A stretch of DNA of 36,222 nt, from assembly GCA_001552935.1 (NCBI GenBank), contig KQ959676.1, positions 1 to 36,222 on the forward strand, in the 5' to 3' direction. Below are positions 17,201-24,408 of the stretch, in pieces. The notes beneath the pieces are model-generated. The model was not told where the DNA came from and did not search any database. It was given only the letters and a program-made list of their open reading frames with translations. Source of the DNA: Umbribacter vaginalis. GTDB taxonomy: Bacteria; Actinomycetota; Coriobacteriia; Coriobacteriales; Eggerthellaceae. The position numbers and the translations under genes are program-made. Each line of letters opens with the position of its first letter. Within the stretch, counting starts at the first letter, position 1.

Positions 17201-19944
17201 TGCGTTTGCTTGTTGGTGTCTTCTTGCTTTTCTTGATCTTTTTTCTTTTGCAGTTCATTTATCTTTTCACGAATTTTATCAGGGTTTGTCTCTCCGTTAA
17301 GATCCTTGTCTAATTGTTGCTTCTCTGCAGGCGTTAAACCAAGGTTTTTACTTGCTTCATCTTTTTGCTTTTGGGCATCACTGTCTTGCTTTTTCTTATC
17401 AGCATCTTCTTTTGCTTTTTGAACAAGTTTATTGATGTCATCCTCATTGGAAAGGTTGTCAATATCACCCTGATGATTCTTCTTAAAATCTTCCTTGGCT
17501 TTCTCTTTGTCTGCTTCGCTTAAACCACTGTTATCAAAGATCTTGTCGATGATGCTATTGGTTTCCTGTTTTTTCTGATCTTTATCAAATGCTGGAGCGT
17601 TGCTTACAAAACAGTCATCATTACTAAGATTAAATGCTGTTTCCTGTCCATACGCGCCTTGCTTTTTTATTTCTATTCCGTTATTACCATGAAATAACGA
17701 CACAATCCCCTGCGCACTAAAGTTAGATACATCAATCAGCTTTAACGTTGATCCAGCTTTATTATTCCATTTATCGAAAAATTTATAGAGCTGCATGCCG
17801 TCGCCATAACGATCACCTGTTGAATTAAATTTGTTAAGAAGACCTGGTGTGCTATTAATAAAATCACCAGTGATAGTTTGTTGTCCTGATTTGGCTTCCC
17901 AGTTGTCTTGAATAAACTGCTTAGCAAAATTATTCCAATCGCCTGGCGTAGGATTATCTTTATTAGTAATTACAATCTTGCGGATGTTATATGTATAACC
18001 ATTGTTTTGCTTTTGCTCAAGTGCAGGCGCGCTTGCTTGTCCTTTGGTATATACCAGTTCGTCATACGCGATAAAACGTGAAGAATTATCCTTAAATACT
18101 ACCTTTACGTGCTTATTAGCATTATCACACTCAAAGGCTGTTGCAGCACTACCTTGAAGTTTATCTTTAATGCCAGCATTAGCTGCCCACAATGCTTCTT
18201 GCACTTTTTGAATCTCTTCAGGTTTGAGAGAGTCTTTATTATCAACTGCCATACGATTAGGTGTTTTAACAATAATTTGACTATCATCTGCCAGCGGAGC
18301 ACGCTTATAAACAAGCGAGCGTGCATCAATGGTATCTTGAGACGGATAATCGTCTTCATGATCTTTATACGTGATAGTGGCACTACCATCAGCATTAACC
18401 TGTATGCCTGCCATCCCGCCTTTTAGCGCATCATAAAAGCCTTTATTGCCTACATTAGCATCGTAAATATTTTTCTGAAGTTGAGAGATTTCACTTGGCT
18501 CAAGGTGTGCAGGATTACCAACTGCCATAGGCACAGGCTTATATGGCGTAAATTGTTCAGCAAGTGCAGGTTTTGCAATAATCAAATTCGCAGGATCAAT
18601 CGTGCTTTGCGATTCAGGTTTAAAACGATCGTTAAATGTAATAGTTGCGAGACCTTTTTCACTCACGCTCACATCTTTTATGCTCGAAGCAATTGATGTA
18701 TTGGCTTTTTTAATAGCATCTGCAACTGCGGTGCGCTCATCAGGCGAAAGTTGTGTAGTTTTCTTCACAGGAGTAAGCTGAGGATACGTAAGCAGTGTGC
18801 GCTCGTTTAAAGGCACATAGCGTTTTGTGAGTACCTCTTTGGCGATAGTGTCTTTAGATGGATAATCAAAGCTGTTGTCTTTATAGGTTACAGTAGCACC
18901 GCCATCGGCATGTATCTCAACTGCTTTTTTGAATTCCTCAAGCGTTGTTGGCGAATTTTGCAATTTGCTTAACAGATCATGATTATCTTTATTCTTTTCC
19001 CATAACAGCGAAAGAATATGAGCGCGGGCGTTTTCATCTGTCGTGCCCATCTTTTGCACTTCAAAAGGCGTGTCAGGATATGCTAACTCATACATGCTTG
19101 CATAAGGCGCAAGCGGTGCAGGCATGTCAACTTTACCTTGTGTATAATGCCAATTTCCTAATACCTGATACACACCTGCTGCAAAGCGCAAAGGTTTATT
19201 CATGTCGGTTACTTTAAGACGAAATGAAACGCTGTGTTTTACTTCTCCAGCTGGCGTCCAATTAACCAAAAGATGTTTTGTAGCTTTACTATACTCACGC
19301 GATGTATCAAGCGTATTGCCAGACGTGTTATATTGGAAATTTTCGCCTGTCATACGGCCCCACTCTTCGCTAAATTTTTGAGCCGTACTACCCTCGTTGG
19401 TCCATAAGAAACGGTAGTGTTGAGCCCATTCATCAAGCGTCATTTCAACTTTTTTAGGTGTATCACCTTTGCGCAGCGTTTCTTCTTTCGTGATATTTCC
19501 AACAAGCTCACTACCTGATGGAATAGTGCACCACCAAAATGGACGTCCTGCCCAATACTCAAAGTTATTGTTAAAGGTATACGTTACGGTATAGTAATGA
19601 CCAAAGCTTTTCCTATCAGCTTTTGCTTTATCGCTTATCCCATTAACATCAGTTGGCACAACTGAGATGTCGGTATATTTTTGAGCTTTAGTTGATGAGT
19701 CGCGATTCGCGTACCGAAAACTGCCATCTGGCATATTGTAACCATTTGCCCATGAGGAACTTGGGTTGATGCTACCTGCTCCCCATGCAATAACTCCAGC
19801 AAGAGACATCGCGACCGCAGCTTGTGCAATACGTGGCACAGCAGAGGAGCTTGTTTTACGAGTGTGGTTTGTTTCGTGAAAAGCCAACGATGAATGAGCA
19901 TCGTTTGTATCATACGTAGCAAAAGGCGTAGTGTGGTCTTTCAT
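14230..19944 (-). CDS. Giant cell-wall-anchored mosaic adhesin (GA-like and FIVAR-like modules)
   Basis: A 1904-residue secreted surface protein. A long signal peptide (hydrophobic core about 38-57, likely cleavage after SSSWA near 66) is followed by a unique aromatic-rich region (70-290), four stalk repeats (about 300-634), a unique region (635-790), three-helix GA-like modules separated by a Lys/Gln-rich coiled segment with a nine-Gln tract (795-1175), four FIVAR-like modules (1187-1482), four more stalk repeats (1500-1806), a Ser/Thr/Gln-rich linker, and a sorting signal: LPQTA (1861-1865), membrane segment (1870-1888) and Arg-rich tail. GA modules in streptococci and Finegoldia bind serum albumin; FIVAR modules occur in matrix-binding proteins such as staphylococcal Ebh. 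Host binding here is inference. It is a single transcription unit with its own promoter and terminator and looks visibly more A/T-rich than its neighbours. Confidence 0.88.
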   Translation of the reverse strand: MKDHTTPFATYDTNDAHSSLAFHETNHTRKTSSSAVPRIAQAAVAMSLAGVIAWGAGSINPSSSWANGYNMPDGSFRYANRDSSTKAQKYTDISVVPTDVNGISDKAKADRKSFGHYYTVTYTFNNNFEYWAGRPFWWCTIPSGSELVGNITKEETLRKGDTPKKVEMTLDEWAQHYRFLWTNEGSTAQKFSEEWGRMTGENFQYNTSGNTLDTSREYSKATKHLLVNWTPAGEVKHSVSFRLKVTDMNKPLRFAAGVYQVLGNWHYTQGKVDMPAPLAPYASMYELAYPDTPFEVQKMGTTDENARAHILSLLWEKNKDNHDLLSKLQNSPTTLEEFKKAVEIHADGGATVTYKDNSFDYPSKDTIAKEVLTKRYVPLNERTLLTYPQLTPVKKTTQLSPDERTAVADAIKKANTSIASSIKDVSVSEKGLATITFNDRFKPESQSTIDPANLIIAKPALAEQFTPYKPVPMAVGNPAHLEPSEISQLQKNIYDANVGNKGFYDALKGGMAGIQVNADGSATITYKDHEDDYPSQDTIDARSLVYKRAPLADDSQIIVKTPNRMAVDNKDSLKPEEIQKVQEALWAANAGIKDKLQGSAATAFECDNANKHVKVVFKDNSSRFIAYDELVYTKGQASAPALEQKQNNGYTYNIRKIVITNKDNPTPGDWNNFAKQFIQDNWEAKSGQQTITGDFINSTPGLLNKFNSTGDRYGDGMQLYKFFDKWNNKAGSTLKLIDVSNFSAQGIVSLFHGNNGIEIKKQGAYGQETAFNLSNDDCFVSNAPAFDKDQKKQETNSIIDKIFDNSGLSEADKEKAKEDFKKNHQGDIDNLSNEDDINKLVQKAKEDADKKKQDSDAQKQKDEASKNLGLTPAEKQQLDKDLNGETNPDKIREKINELQKKKDQEKQEDTNKQTQQDQTNKQNTAKEKQQQAQDTINQKKQQEQQQQQQQQQKAEEDKKKAELDKKKQDALDSINNNNNLKPEDKEKYRKKVQDATSESDVNNAVNEANAAGNTNKTNAQTNANASLQAEKDSAKRTIQNLQHLDQSKKDEWKNKVEHAQSSDDVADIVEKAQTDDARVNAQKIIDSLQADGSITPDEANKFKERIKAASSQRVIDGIVEEAQLLHDKKEALTALAALPHLNDAQKAALKDSIESAQSDPSDNTMNTIELVKKYIQKTVESARTLDKRMEELDTFVKLVHQQKDKLTQKQDYINNTDDKKTHFDSALAAAEKVLNKTQGENKSSAEVTQVQETLEAAVEALGGDVVDRSKLQEQVDKAHVLAGKNPNTQASYTYTNASPDKKANFDRKLEEAEQTLAMQRASQDAITQAADQLAQAMSALDGNDNLALVQAIANAEAKKQKPNYTNASDTTKRAFEDALTKATITKNKNGASAAEIAAAKTQLEQAQAALDGVDRALLQSTLTAMEAVKQTPAYKYATPAKKEAFDKACKAAADLLTNAQANKTDLTTAIQELTNTSQALDGKVLAETIDPVAPDPKVKVDKADSVSAEEQELIKQAVKKANAAYSDKIQSIDVDAHGKVTITYVDDTAQYPSKDILEPAQTIVVKTPTNTPLVLPKKLKVNNIKALSQSEKDAVKNNFLKANPSITPDNVAVDADGTITVTFPGALDGGNPPKALTKTIPGSSLVEVYTMAERVGSSLSALTQRVLVFDTQKLTAQDADEITAAVAKGYAHLGIQRDRIVVNVHIPRVVITFTDGSTASVDIEKVAVNRTSTNTKVQLPALTLPVNNSTLTEAEKQQLRTALVQANAAIRLPEQAVYVNNDGSAVVTFKDGSTIRFEAQQLVRVLSGTQQQSSNHGTHGADMTADDGGLVAPNDESAQSESTQRTQHLASTHAPSEGMSLPQTADNASRGVLYAVFAGALSALGAGLMRRRNRTSYAKERKDR
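14527..15447 (-). repeat. C-terminal stalk repeats of the adhesin
   Basis: Four diverged protein repeats of roughly 65-90 residues (about 1500-1806). Each has an alpha-helical piece with an LSxxE...I..A..KAN pattern followed by a beta piece with a DGxxTITYxD-like core. They match the N-terminal set and resemble the stalk modules of other Gram-positive adhesins. Confidence 0.65.
15499..16386 (-). repeat. FIVAR-like modules of the adhesin
   Basis: Four tandem units of about 65-75 residues (about 1187-1482). Each has a Y..TNAS-like turn, a KK..FD.AL helix, and a closing A...L.GG or ALDG. Spacing and pattern fit the FIVAR family, seen by eye only. Confidence 0.65.
16420..17562 (-). repeat. GA-like modules and coiled segment of the adhesin
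   Basis: About 380 residues (795-1175) with repeated three-helix units of about 48 residues. The clearest are near 965-1010, 1028-1075, 1077-1125 and 1127-1175; each has an A...I..L..L turn, a K..F...I..A segment and a V..IV.EA ending like GA modules. Residues of about 845-965 between the first and later units are Lys/Gln/Glu-rich. Confidence 0.6.
17089..17115 (-). repeat. Glutamine-tract microsatellite in the adhesin
   Basis: Nine consecutive Gln codons (mixed CAG and CAA) in the Lys/Gln-rich coiled segment. Such a triplet tract can change length by slippage without breaking the frame. Confidence 0.8.
18043..19047 (-). repeat. N-terminal stalk repeats of the adhesin
   Basis: Four repeats (about residues 300-634) of the same kind as the C-terminal set. 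They contain ADGGATVTYKDNSFDYPSKD-like beta segments followed by a link of the form LVYKRAPL, and helical LxPxE...Q..I..AN segments. Confidence 0.65.
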
Positions 19945-19998
19945 AAAAAGCTTCTCCTAAGGGTATATAGATGCATAAGTAATTTAAAAGTTAGATGT

Positions 19999-20028
19999 AG
20001 TATGAAGAACCTCACCCCACTATGTCAA
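19999..20028 (-). promoter_or_regulatory. Adhesin promoter
   Basis: A perfect TTGACA -35 box (20023-20028) with an 18-bp spacer and a weaker CATACT -10 box (19999-20004). Transcription would start near 19992, about 48 nt before the start codon; the ribosome site AGGAG follows. The perfect -35 and strong ribosome site suggest substantial expression. Confidence 0.55.
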
Positions 20029-20258
20029 GTAAATATAATGTACATTACGTGGTGTTTTGCTTAAAAAAGCTATCATTTGTTTGTATTTTGAAAAACACCA
20101 GTTAAAGTGGCATCTTCATAAAATGTAAACATTTATAAACGTATTTATAGATAAACGATAGTGACACGACCATACGGCGTGTCGATAGCAAGAAAATCAA
20201 AAGACCTGCTGTTTTAAGGGAACGTTAAAATAAACTTCAAAGTTTTTTAGAAAAAGTC

Positions 20259-20287
20259 TTGCAAGAAGCCGCAATTTCACGTAATAT
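20259..20287 (+). promoter_or_regulatory. tRNA-Gly promoter
   Basis: TTGCAA (20259-20264), a 17-bp spacer and TAATAT (20282-20287) place the transcript start a few bases before the tRNA-Gly gene at 20301. Confidence 0.55.
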
Positions 20288-20300
20288 AAGCACTCGCAAT

Positions 20301-20376
<76 letters not shown>

Positions 20377-20387
20377 TTTATGAATGT

Positions 20388-20415
20388 AGGCCGGTCATGC
20401 GTGGCTGGCCTTTTT
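20388..20415 (+). terminator. Terminator between tRNA-Gly and tRNA-Cys
   Basis: A 10-bp stem (20388-20397 with 20402-20411) containing two G-T wobbles encloses a TGCG loop and runs into five T. It would end at least part of tRNA-Gly transcription; tRNA-Cys has no obvious separate promoter, so readthrough is probable. Confidence 0.7.
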
Positions 20416-20421
20416 AGTAAC

Positions 20422-20495
20422 GGCGACGTGGCCAAGTGGTAAGGCAGAGGCCTGCAAAGCCTTTATCCCCAGTTCGAGTCTGGGCGTCGCCTCCA
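20422..20495 (+). tRNA. tRNA-Cys (GCA)
   Basis: Acceptor stem GGCGACG pairs with CGTCGCC. The anticodon loop carries GCA at 20454-20456, the discriminator is T as expected for cysteine tRNA, and CCA is encoded. It lies 45 bp after tRNA-Gly. Confidence 0.97.
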
Positions 20496-20824
20496 AAATC
20501 TTTCTTCCATAAGCTTTTTATCTTTGCATCGTTTTAACGCATCATGTTCACAACACCATACCTTCTGTATAGCGCTCTAGCACGCTACGTCGCAATGTTT
20601 CTTCCTCTTGTATCTTCCTTGTACATGGCTCCAGCGCATCCTAAAGCAATTAAGGAGCAAACCGGTACAAACAAGCAAGAATAGGTACTGAGCTAGCGTG
20701 CTGTCTACAACGAAAACAGGTACAAACAAGCAAGAACGAAAACGAAAGCCGCAACGCGCACAAGCAAAAACGAGAACAGCCTCAAACGAAATGAATCAAA
20801 CAGGGAAATAAGATAGAAGCCGAT
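20496..20824. other. Spacer with direct repeats after tRNA-Cys
   Basis: About 330 bp without a gene. Its right half is strongly A-rich and T-poor on the plus strand and carries two copies of a 23-bp sequence (listed separately). No tRNA remnant, hairpin terminator for tRNA-Cys or coding frame was recognised. Confidence 0.55.
20659..20736. repeat. 23-bp direct repeat pair
   Basis: Two copies (20659-20681 and 20714-20736) that match at 22 of 23 positions; the last 18 bases, GGTACAAACAAGCAAGAA, are identical. The copies are offset by 55 bp. Confidence 0.85.
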
Positions 20825-20863
20825 AAAACAAAAAGACGCTCGCATCAAGCGATGCAAGCGTCT
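20825..20863 (-). terminator. tRNA-Leu rho-independent terminator
   Basis: A 13-bp stem with one wobble pair (20834-20846 with 20851-20863) and a 4-nt loop, followed on the minus strand by TTTTGTTTT. It begins 12 bp past the end of the tRNA-Leu gene. Confidence 0.88.
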
Positions 20864-20874
20864 CGATTTAACGA

Positions 20875-20963
20875 TGGTGTCGGAGGCGGGATTTGAACCC
20901 GCACACCCGATATGTGGGCACTAGCACCTCAAGCTAGCGTGTCTGCCATTCCACCACTCCGAC
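20875..20963 (-). tRNA. tRNA-Leu (GAG)
   Basis: An 89-nt class II tRNA with a long variable arm. Acceptor stem GTCGGAG pairs with CTCCGAC, the anticodon GAG lies at 20928-20930, the discriminator is A, and the 3' CCA is encoded. Confidence 0.96.
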
Positions 20964-20988
20964 ATATGCTGTAATAACAGCGAAAAGT

Positions 20989-21017
20989 ACTATAACTGAA
21001 AAATCAACTTCTGTGAA
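20989..21017 (-). promoter_or_regulatory. tRNA-Leu promoter
   Basis: TTCACA (21012-21017), a 17-bp spacer and TATAGT (20989-20994) place a start about 20 nt before the tRNA. The -35 lies in a small hairpin (21007-21019) that with the following T-rich stretch may also end secG transcription. Confidence 0.6.
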
Positions 21018-21025
21018 GTACAAAT

Positions 21026-21289
21026 TTAAGAATTTATCGTACCCTGTGGATAAATTAACATCAATGCGATAAGCGAAAGCATAAAAATAATCGCAAGCAC
21101 AATGGTAATGCGGTCAAGATTCTTCTCGACAATGCTTGTACCCGACTGACTTGAATATACAGAGCTGGCAATCATGTCGGAAACGCCTGTTCCTTTACCA
21201 GAATGCAATAGAATAAACACGATTAAACCAAGGCCTGATACAACAAGTAAAACAAGCAATATAATCAATAACGGATTCACAGCTTTCAC
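21026..21289 (-). CDS. secG: Preprotein translocase subunit SecG
   Basis: Small membrane subunit of the SecYEG protein-export channel. The 87-residue product has two hydrophobic segments (about 5-28 and 59-80) joined by a loop with the SecG-typical HSGKGTGVSDMIASS segment. The GTG at 21289 is used here; a second GTG at 21280 is possible and the ribosome site is weak for both. It follows the glycolytic genes, as is frequent in actinobacteria and firmicutes. Confidence 0.9.
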   Translation of the reverse strand: MKAVNPLLIILLVLLVVSGLGLIVFILLHSGKGTGVSDMIASSVYSSQSGTSIVEKNLDRITIVLAIIFMLSLIALMLIYPQGTINS

Positions 21290-21314
21290 TTTCTAACGTA
21301 AACAACTCAGAGCT

Positions 21315-21320
21315 ATTATA
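21315..21320 (-). promoter_or_regulatory. -10 box upstream of secG
   Basis: A perfect TATAAT on the minus strand, 25 bp before the secG start. The -35 position shows only TGTACG, so the promoter may be weak or activator-dependent. Confidence 0.4.
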
Positions 21321-21489
21321 CTCATATTCACAGCGAACGTACATTTTTTATTGCATATCAACTAACATTCCATAACCGCGCGCTGTCGCGTCTGCCCGCG
21401 CTTGGTGCGCTTGCCCGACAAGCGCACGCGCATTTTCGCAGGCAGTGAGGTGGTTAAGAAAGTAACGCAACCGACAGATGAAGGCGTGG

Positions 21490-21566
21490 CGATTGCATCC
21501 CGATTGCAGTCTAGTTCTAGGCAACCTGTACCCCGATTGCATCCCGATTACAGTCCGATTGAGTGC
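21490..21566. repeat. Phased 11-bp direct repeats (CGATTGCA units)
   Basis: The 8-mer CGATTGCA starts at 21490, 21501 and 21534, with close variants at 21545 (CGATTACA) and 21556 (CGATTGAG). All offsets are multiples of 11 bp, about one helical turn. Copies 1-2 and 4-5 form a 23-bp repeat, 21 of 23 identical, offset by 44 bp. The period is not a multiple of three, so it is not a coding repeat. Confidence 0.8.
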
Positions 21567-21630
21567 CATTTTTCGCCCCAACCACTTCCCACACGCGCAC
21601 CAATCACGCGGCGCACACACGCCGGCTCTA

Positions 21631-23271
21631 CTAGGAGCGTTCTACGTCAAGCCAGCTTTCCGCCGTCATCTCGCTGGGGATGCGCAAGCCGATAATATCA
21701 AGCAGCGTAGGCGACACATTGCAAAGCGATCCAACATCCTGCTTCAACGCAAACGGCTTTTCCGAATAGTTGATAAGCGAAAACGGAACCAACGCACACG
21801 TATGCGCGGTCATAGGCGAGCCGTCAGTTTGTTTCATTTGATCGGCATTGCCGTGATCAGCTGTCAGCAAAGCTACACCGTGCTTTTTTTTCAAGGCATC
21901 GAGTACGCGCCGAATAGCACTATCAACGCACTCGACAGCTTTAATGGTGGCATCAAGCTTACCGGTGTGTCCTACCATATCGCAATTTGCAAAGTTCACG
22001 ATGTACACGTCGGCTTTGTCGCTTTCAATGGCGTCTGCCAGGGCTTTCGATACTTCAACAGCGCTCATGCTGGGCGCTAAATCGTACGTTGCCACTTTGG
22101 GCGAACTGATAAGACAGCGCTCCTCGCCCGCCTTTGCCTCCTCGCGCCCACCGTTCAAAAAGAAGGTCACATGGGCGTATTTCTCGGTTTCGGCAATGTG
22201 ATACTGCCGCAAACCTGCACCTGAGAGCACATCAGCAAGTACTTCACGTGGAAATTGCTTAGGAAACGCCACTGGCGCTGGAATAGTTGCATCGTATTCC
22301 GTAAGACAAATAAACAAGGGGAAAATATCTTTGCTTCGGTCAAAACCATCGAAATCATTACATACAAATGCACGCGTAAGCTGACGTGCGCGATCGGGGC
22401 GGAAGTTGAAAAAGATGCACGCGTCATTTGAAGAAATGCCCTTGTCACAAAACGCAACAGGCTCGATAAATTCATCAGTCACCGAGCGCTCGTAGGAAGA
22501 TTGCAGCACGTCAATAGGCGTTTGGGAGCTCAAAGGTTCAGCCAACGCACATGCATCATACGCGCGCTTCACGCGCTCCCAGCGCTTATCGCGATCCATC
22601 GCATAGTAGCGCCCAGCCATAGACGCCACGTAAACGTGCGTGCCGTCGTGGTCATGGTGCGCAATATTATCAAGCAGCTCCTGCATGAACGTAACGCCAC
22701 TGGTAGGACTTACGTCACGCCCGTCCATGAAAGCGTGAATCGCCACGCGCGCAACGTGTGCACGGCGCGCGCAATCGAGCAGCGCAAACAAATGCGCGTT
22801 GCTGGAATGCACTCCCCCGTTTGAAAGCAAACCCATCAGATGAAGCGTGCTCCCGTTCTGAGAAACATGTAAAAATGCACGTTGGAGCTGGTCGTTTTCA
22901 AATAAGCTACCATCTTCGATAGCGTGATTGATGCGCATCAGCTCTTGCGGAACAATGCGCCCCGCGCCAATATTCAAATGCCCCACCTCAGAATTGCCCA
23001 TTTGCGTTTCAGGCAAACCAACGTAGGTGCCGCTGGCGTGCAGGCGCGTGCTTGAGCAATCGGAAAAAATAGCGTCGAGCGTAGGCGTATGAGCTTGGGA
23101 AATAGCGTTGCTCTCAGACGCTTCAGCGCAGCCAAAGCCATCCATAATCATAAGAAGCGCAGGAAGCGTGTACGCGCGCTTTTCTTGCTGCGAACACGCG
23201 TGCCACGCGGAATTTTCGCGCGAAGCGGGCTGTGGCGTTTGCTGCGATAAGGACGATGATACTGTATTCAT
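21631..23271 (-). CDS. gpmI: 2,3-bisphosphoglycerate-independent phosphoglycerate mutase
   Basis: Interconverts 3- and 2-phosphoglycerate using two manganese ions. The 546-residue product has MIMDGFG (D44), the phosphoserine site S94 in GNSEVGHLNIGAGR, the DGRDVSPTSG segment, and the metal ligands in CDMVGHTGK and TADHGNAD. The first 35 residues (Ser/Gln/Pro-rich, with SQQTPQPASR) extend beyond the usual family start at YTLPALLMIMDG. The ATG at 23271 has AGAAAG 8 nt upstream; a GTG at 23280 is less likely. It lies in the glycolytic group but 302 bp from tpiA, so it may have its own promoter. Confidence 0.95.
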   Translation of the reverse strand: MNTVSSSLSQQTPQPASRENSAWHACSQQEKRAYTLPALLMIMDGFGCAEASESNAISQAHTPTLDAIFSDCSSTRLHASGTYVGLPETQMGNSEVGHLNIGAGRIVPQELMRINHAIEDGSLFENDQLQRAFLHVSQNGSTLHLMGLLSNGGVHSSNAHLFALLDCARRAHVARVAIHAFMDGRDVSPTSGVTFMQELLDNIAHHDHDGTHVYVASMAGRYYAMDRDKRWERVKRAYDACALAEPLSSQTPIDVLQSSYERSVTDEFIEPVAFCDKGISSNDACIFFNFRPDRARQLTRAFVCNDFDGFDRSKDIFPLFICLTEYDATIPAPVAFPKQFPREVLADVLSGAGLRQYHIAETEKYAHVTFFLNGGREEAKAGEERCLISSPKVATYDLAPSMSAVEVSKALADAIESDKADVYIVNFANCDMVGHTGKLDATIKAVECVDSAIRRVLDALKKKHGVALLTADHGNADQMKQTDGSPMTAHTCALVPFSLINYSEKPFALKQDVGSLCNVSPTLLDIIGLRIPSEMTAESWLDVERS

Positions 23272-23573
23272 ACTAATCACTTTCTGTAATAGTGCCTATC
23301 ATATGCTTTAAATCATCTGTTTGATGCTTGTCGTGGTGCAGAACTTATCGTGTTACGTGGCATGACACCTATCAGGTACCAGTGAGCAACAACACGGTGC
23401 AAAACTCAGCACGAGAGTGGTGCGGGCGCGGGGCGTGCTGCGGCGTTTGTTGTGACGTGACACGCAGCGATAGCGGCTGGCGTGGCGCTTTCCGCGGTGC
23501 TTCTCATCTGCAAGGTGCGCCTGCAAAGGGAACGCCGTCACAGCAGCTCACAGTCGAGCGTTCATCTCACAGC
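23272..23573. other. G/C-rich spacer between tpiA and gpmI
   Basis: About 300 bp without a gene. A 30-nt stretch (23426-23455) matches 24 of 30 bases of the gpmI N-terminal coding region (23218-23247). No terminator was found; a TATGAT near 23298-23303 could be a minus-strand -10 box for gpmI. Confidence 0.5.
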
Positions 23574-24356
23574 CTAGCGCACTGCTTCTGGTACCGCTGC
23601 CTGCACTAAAGGAACAAAACTGCGCGCTTCCAGAGACGCCTTACCCACCAGCACACCATCGATATGCGGCATGTTCATCAAGTTTGCAACGCTTCCTGGT
23701 GTAACCGAACCGCCATACAAAATGCGCGGCTGTTCGCCATCTTTCATGCCGAAAATGTCAAGAAGCACGCTGCGGATGTGCGCACCCATGCGCTCGGCAC
23801 TTTCTGGAGGAGCGCTTACGCCCGTGCCGATAGCCCACAGCGGTTCGTATGCAACAGCACAGTGGCAAGCACAAGAAGCGTCTACCTGTGCAAATGCAGC
23901 TTTCAATTGCTGCTCAACGAAGCTGAGTTCTTCATGAGAATCGCGCACATACGCCGACTCACCCACGCACAGCATAACATTCAGCTGGTGTTCGAGCGCT
24001 GCAAGTACTTTGCGATGAACGATGTCGTTTGTTTCCCCAAACAGCTCACGGCGCTCAGAGTGTCCAACAAGTGCCCAGCTGCATCCAGCAGACTGAATCA
24101 TTGCAGGCGAAATTTCACCAGTAAATGCACCGCTTTGTTCGTAATAAAAATTTTGCGCTCCTAGTTCAATGGGCATTTTTTCAAATTCAAACACCGTTTT
24201 TACTGGCTTAATATCAAGCGCTGGTGCAAACACAACAAGTTCAAAGTCGCTTGTATCGAAGCGATCGAGGTTATTGCAAATATCTTGTGCCAGCACGACC
24301 GCTTCAGGAATTGTTTTGTTCATTTTCCAGTTAGCTGCTATAAGAGGAACACGCAT
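23574..24356 (-). CDS. tpiA: Triosephosphate isomerase
   Basis: Interconverts dihydroxyacetone phosphate and glyceraldehyde 3-phosphate. With the start at 24356 the product has 260 residues and begins MRVPLIAANWKMN, the usual family start. Catalytic residues are K11 in NWKMN, H99 in VGHSERR and E171 in AYEPLWAIGTG; the phosphate-binding YGGSVTPGSV is present. An in-frame ATG at 24377 would add seven residues; neither site has an ideal ribosome site, though AAGG precedes 24356. It lies about 50 bp after pgk, in the same transcript. Confidence 0.94.
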   Translation of the reverse strand: MRVPLIAANWKMNKTIPEAVVLAQDICNNLDRFDTSDFELVVFAPALDIKPVKTVFEFEKMPIELGAQNFYYEQSGAFTGEISPAMIQSAGCSWALVGHSERRELFGETNDIVHRKVLAALEHQLNVMLCVGESAYVRDSHEELSFVEQQLKAAFAQVDASCACHCAVAYEPLWAIGTGVSAPPESAERMGAHIRSVLLDIFGMKDGEQPRILYGGSVTPGSVANLMNMPHIDGVLVGKASLEARSFVPLVQAAVPEAVR

Positions 24357-24408
24357 ACCACACCATACCTTACTCATAAATTGCAAACGACAAGCTGCGA
24401 AGCAAGCC

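Larger units (their letters stand above)
19945..20300. other. Spacer upstream of the adhesin and tRNA-Gly genes
   Basis: An A/T-rich intergenic region of about 356 bp between divergent transcription units. It contains the adhesin promoter on the minus strand and the tRNA-Gly promoter on the plus strand. No coding frame of note was seen. Confidence 0.6.
21290..21630. other. Spacer between gpmI and secG
   Basis: About 340 bp, more G/C-rich than average, holding a phased 11-bp direct-repeat array (21490-21566), a 9-bp-stem hairpin without T-run (21405-21427) and a TATAAT box ahead of secG. Open frames across it on both strands lack ribosome sites and look like shadows. Confidence 0.6.

Noticed and set aside
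21348-21620. 90-codon minus-strand frame in the gpmI-secG spacer
   Set aside because: It has no ribosome site, an atypical composition, and runs through an 11-bp repeat array whose period is not a multiple of three. It is best explained as a chance frame.
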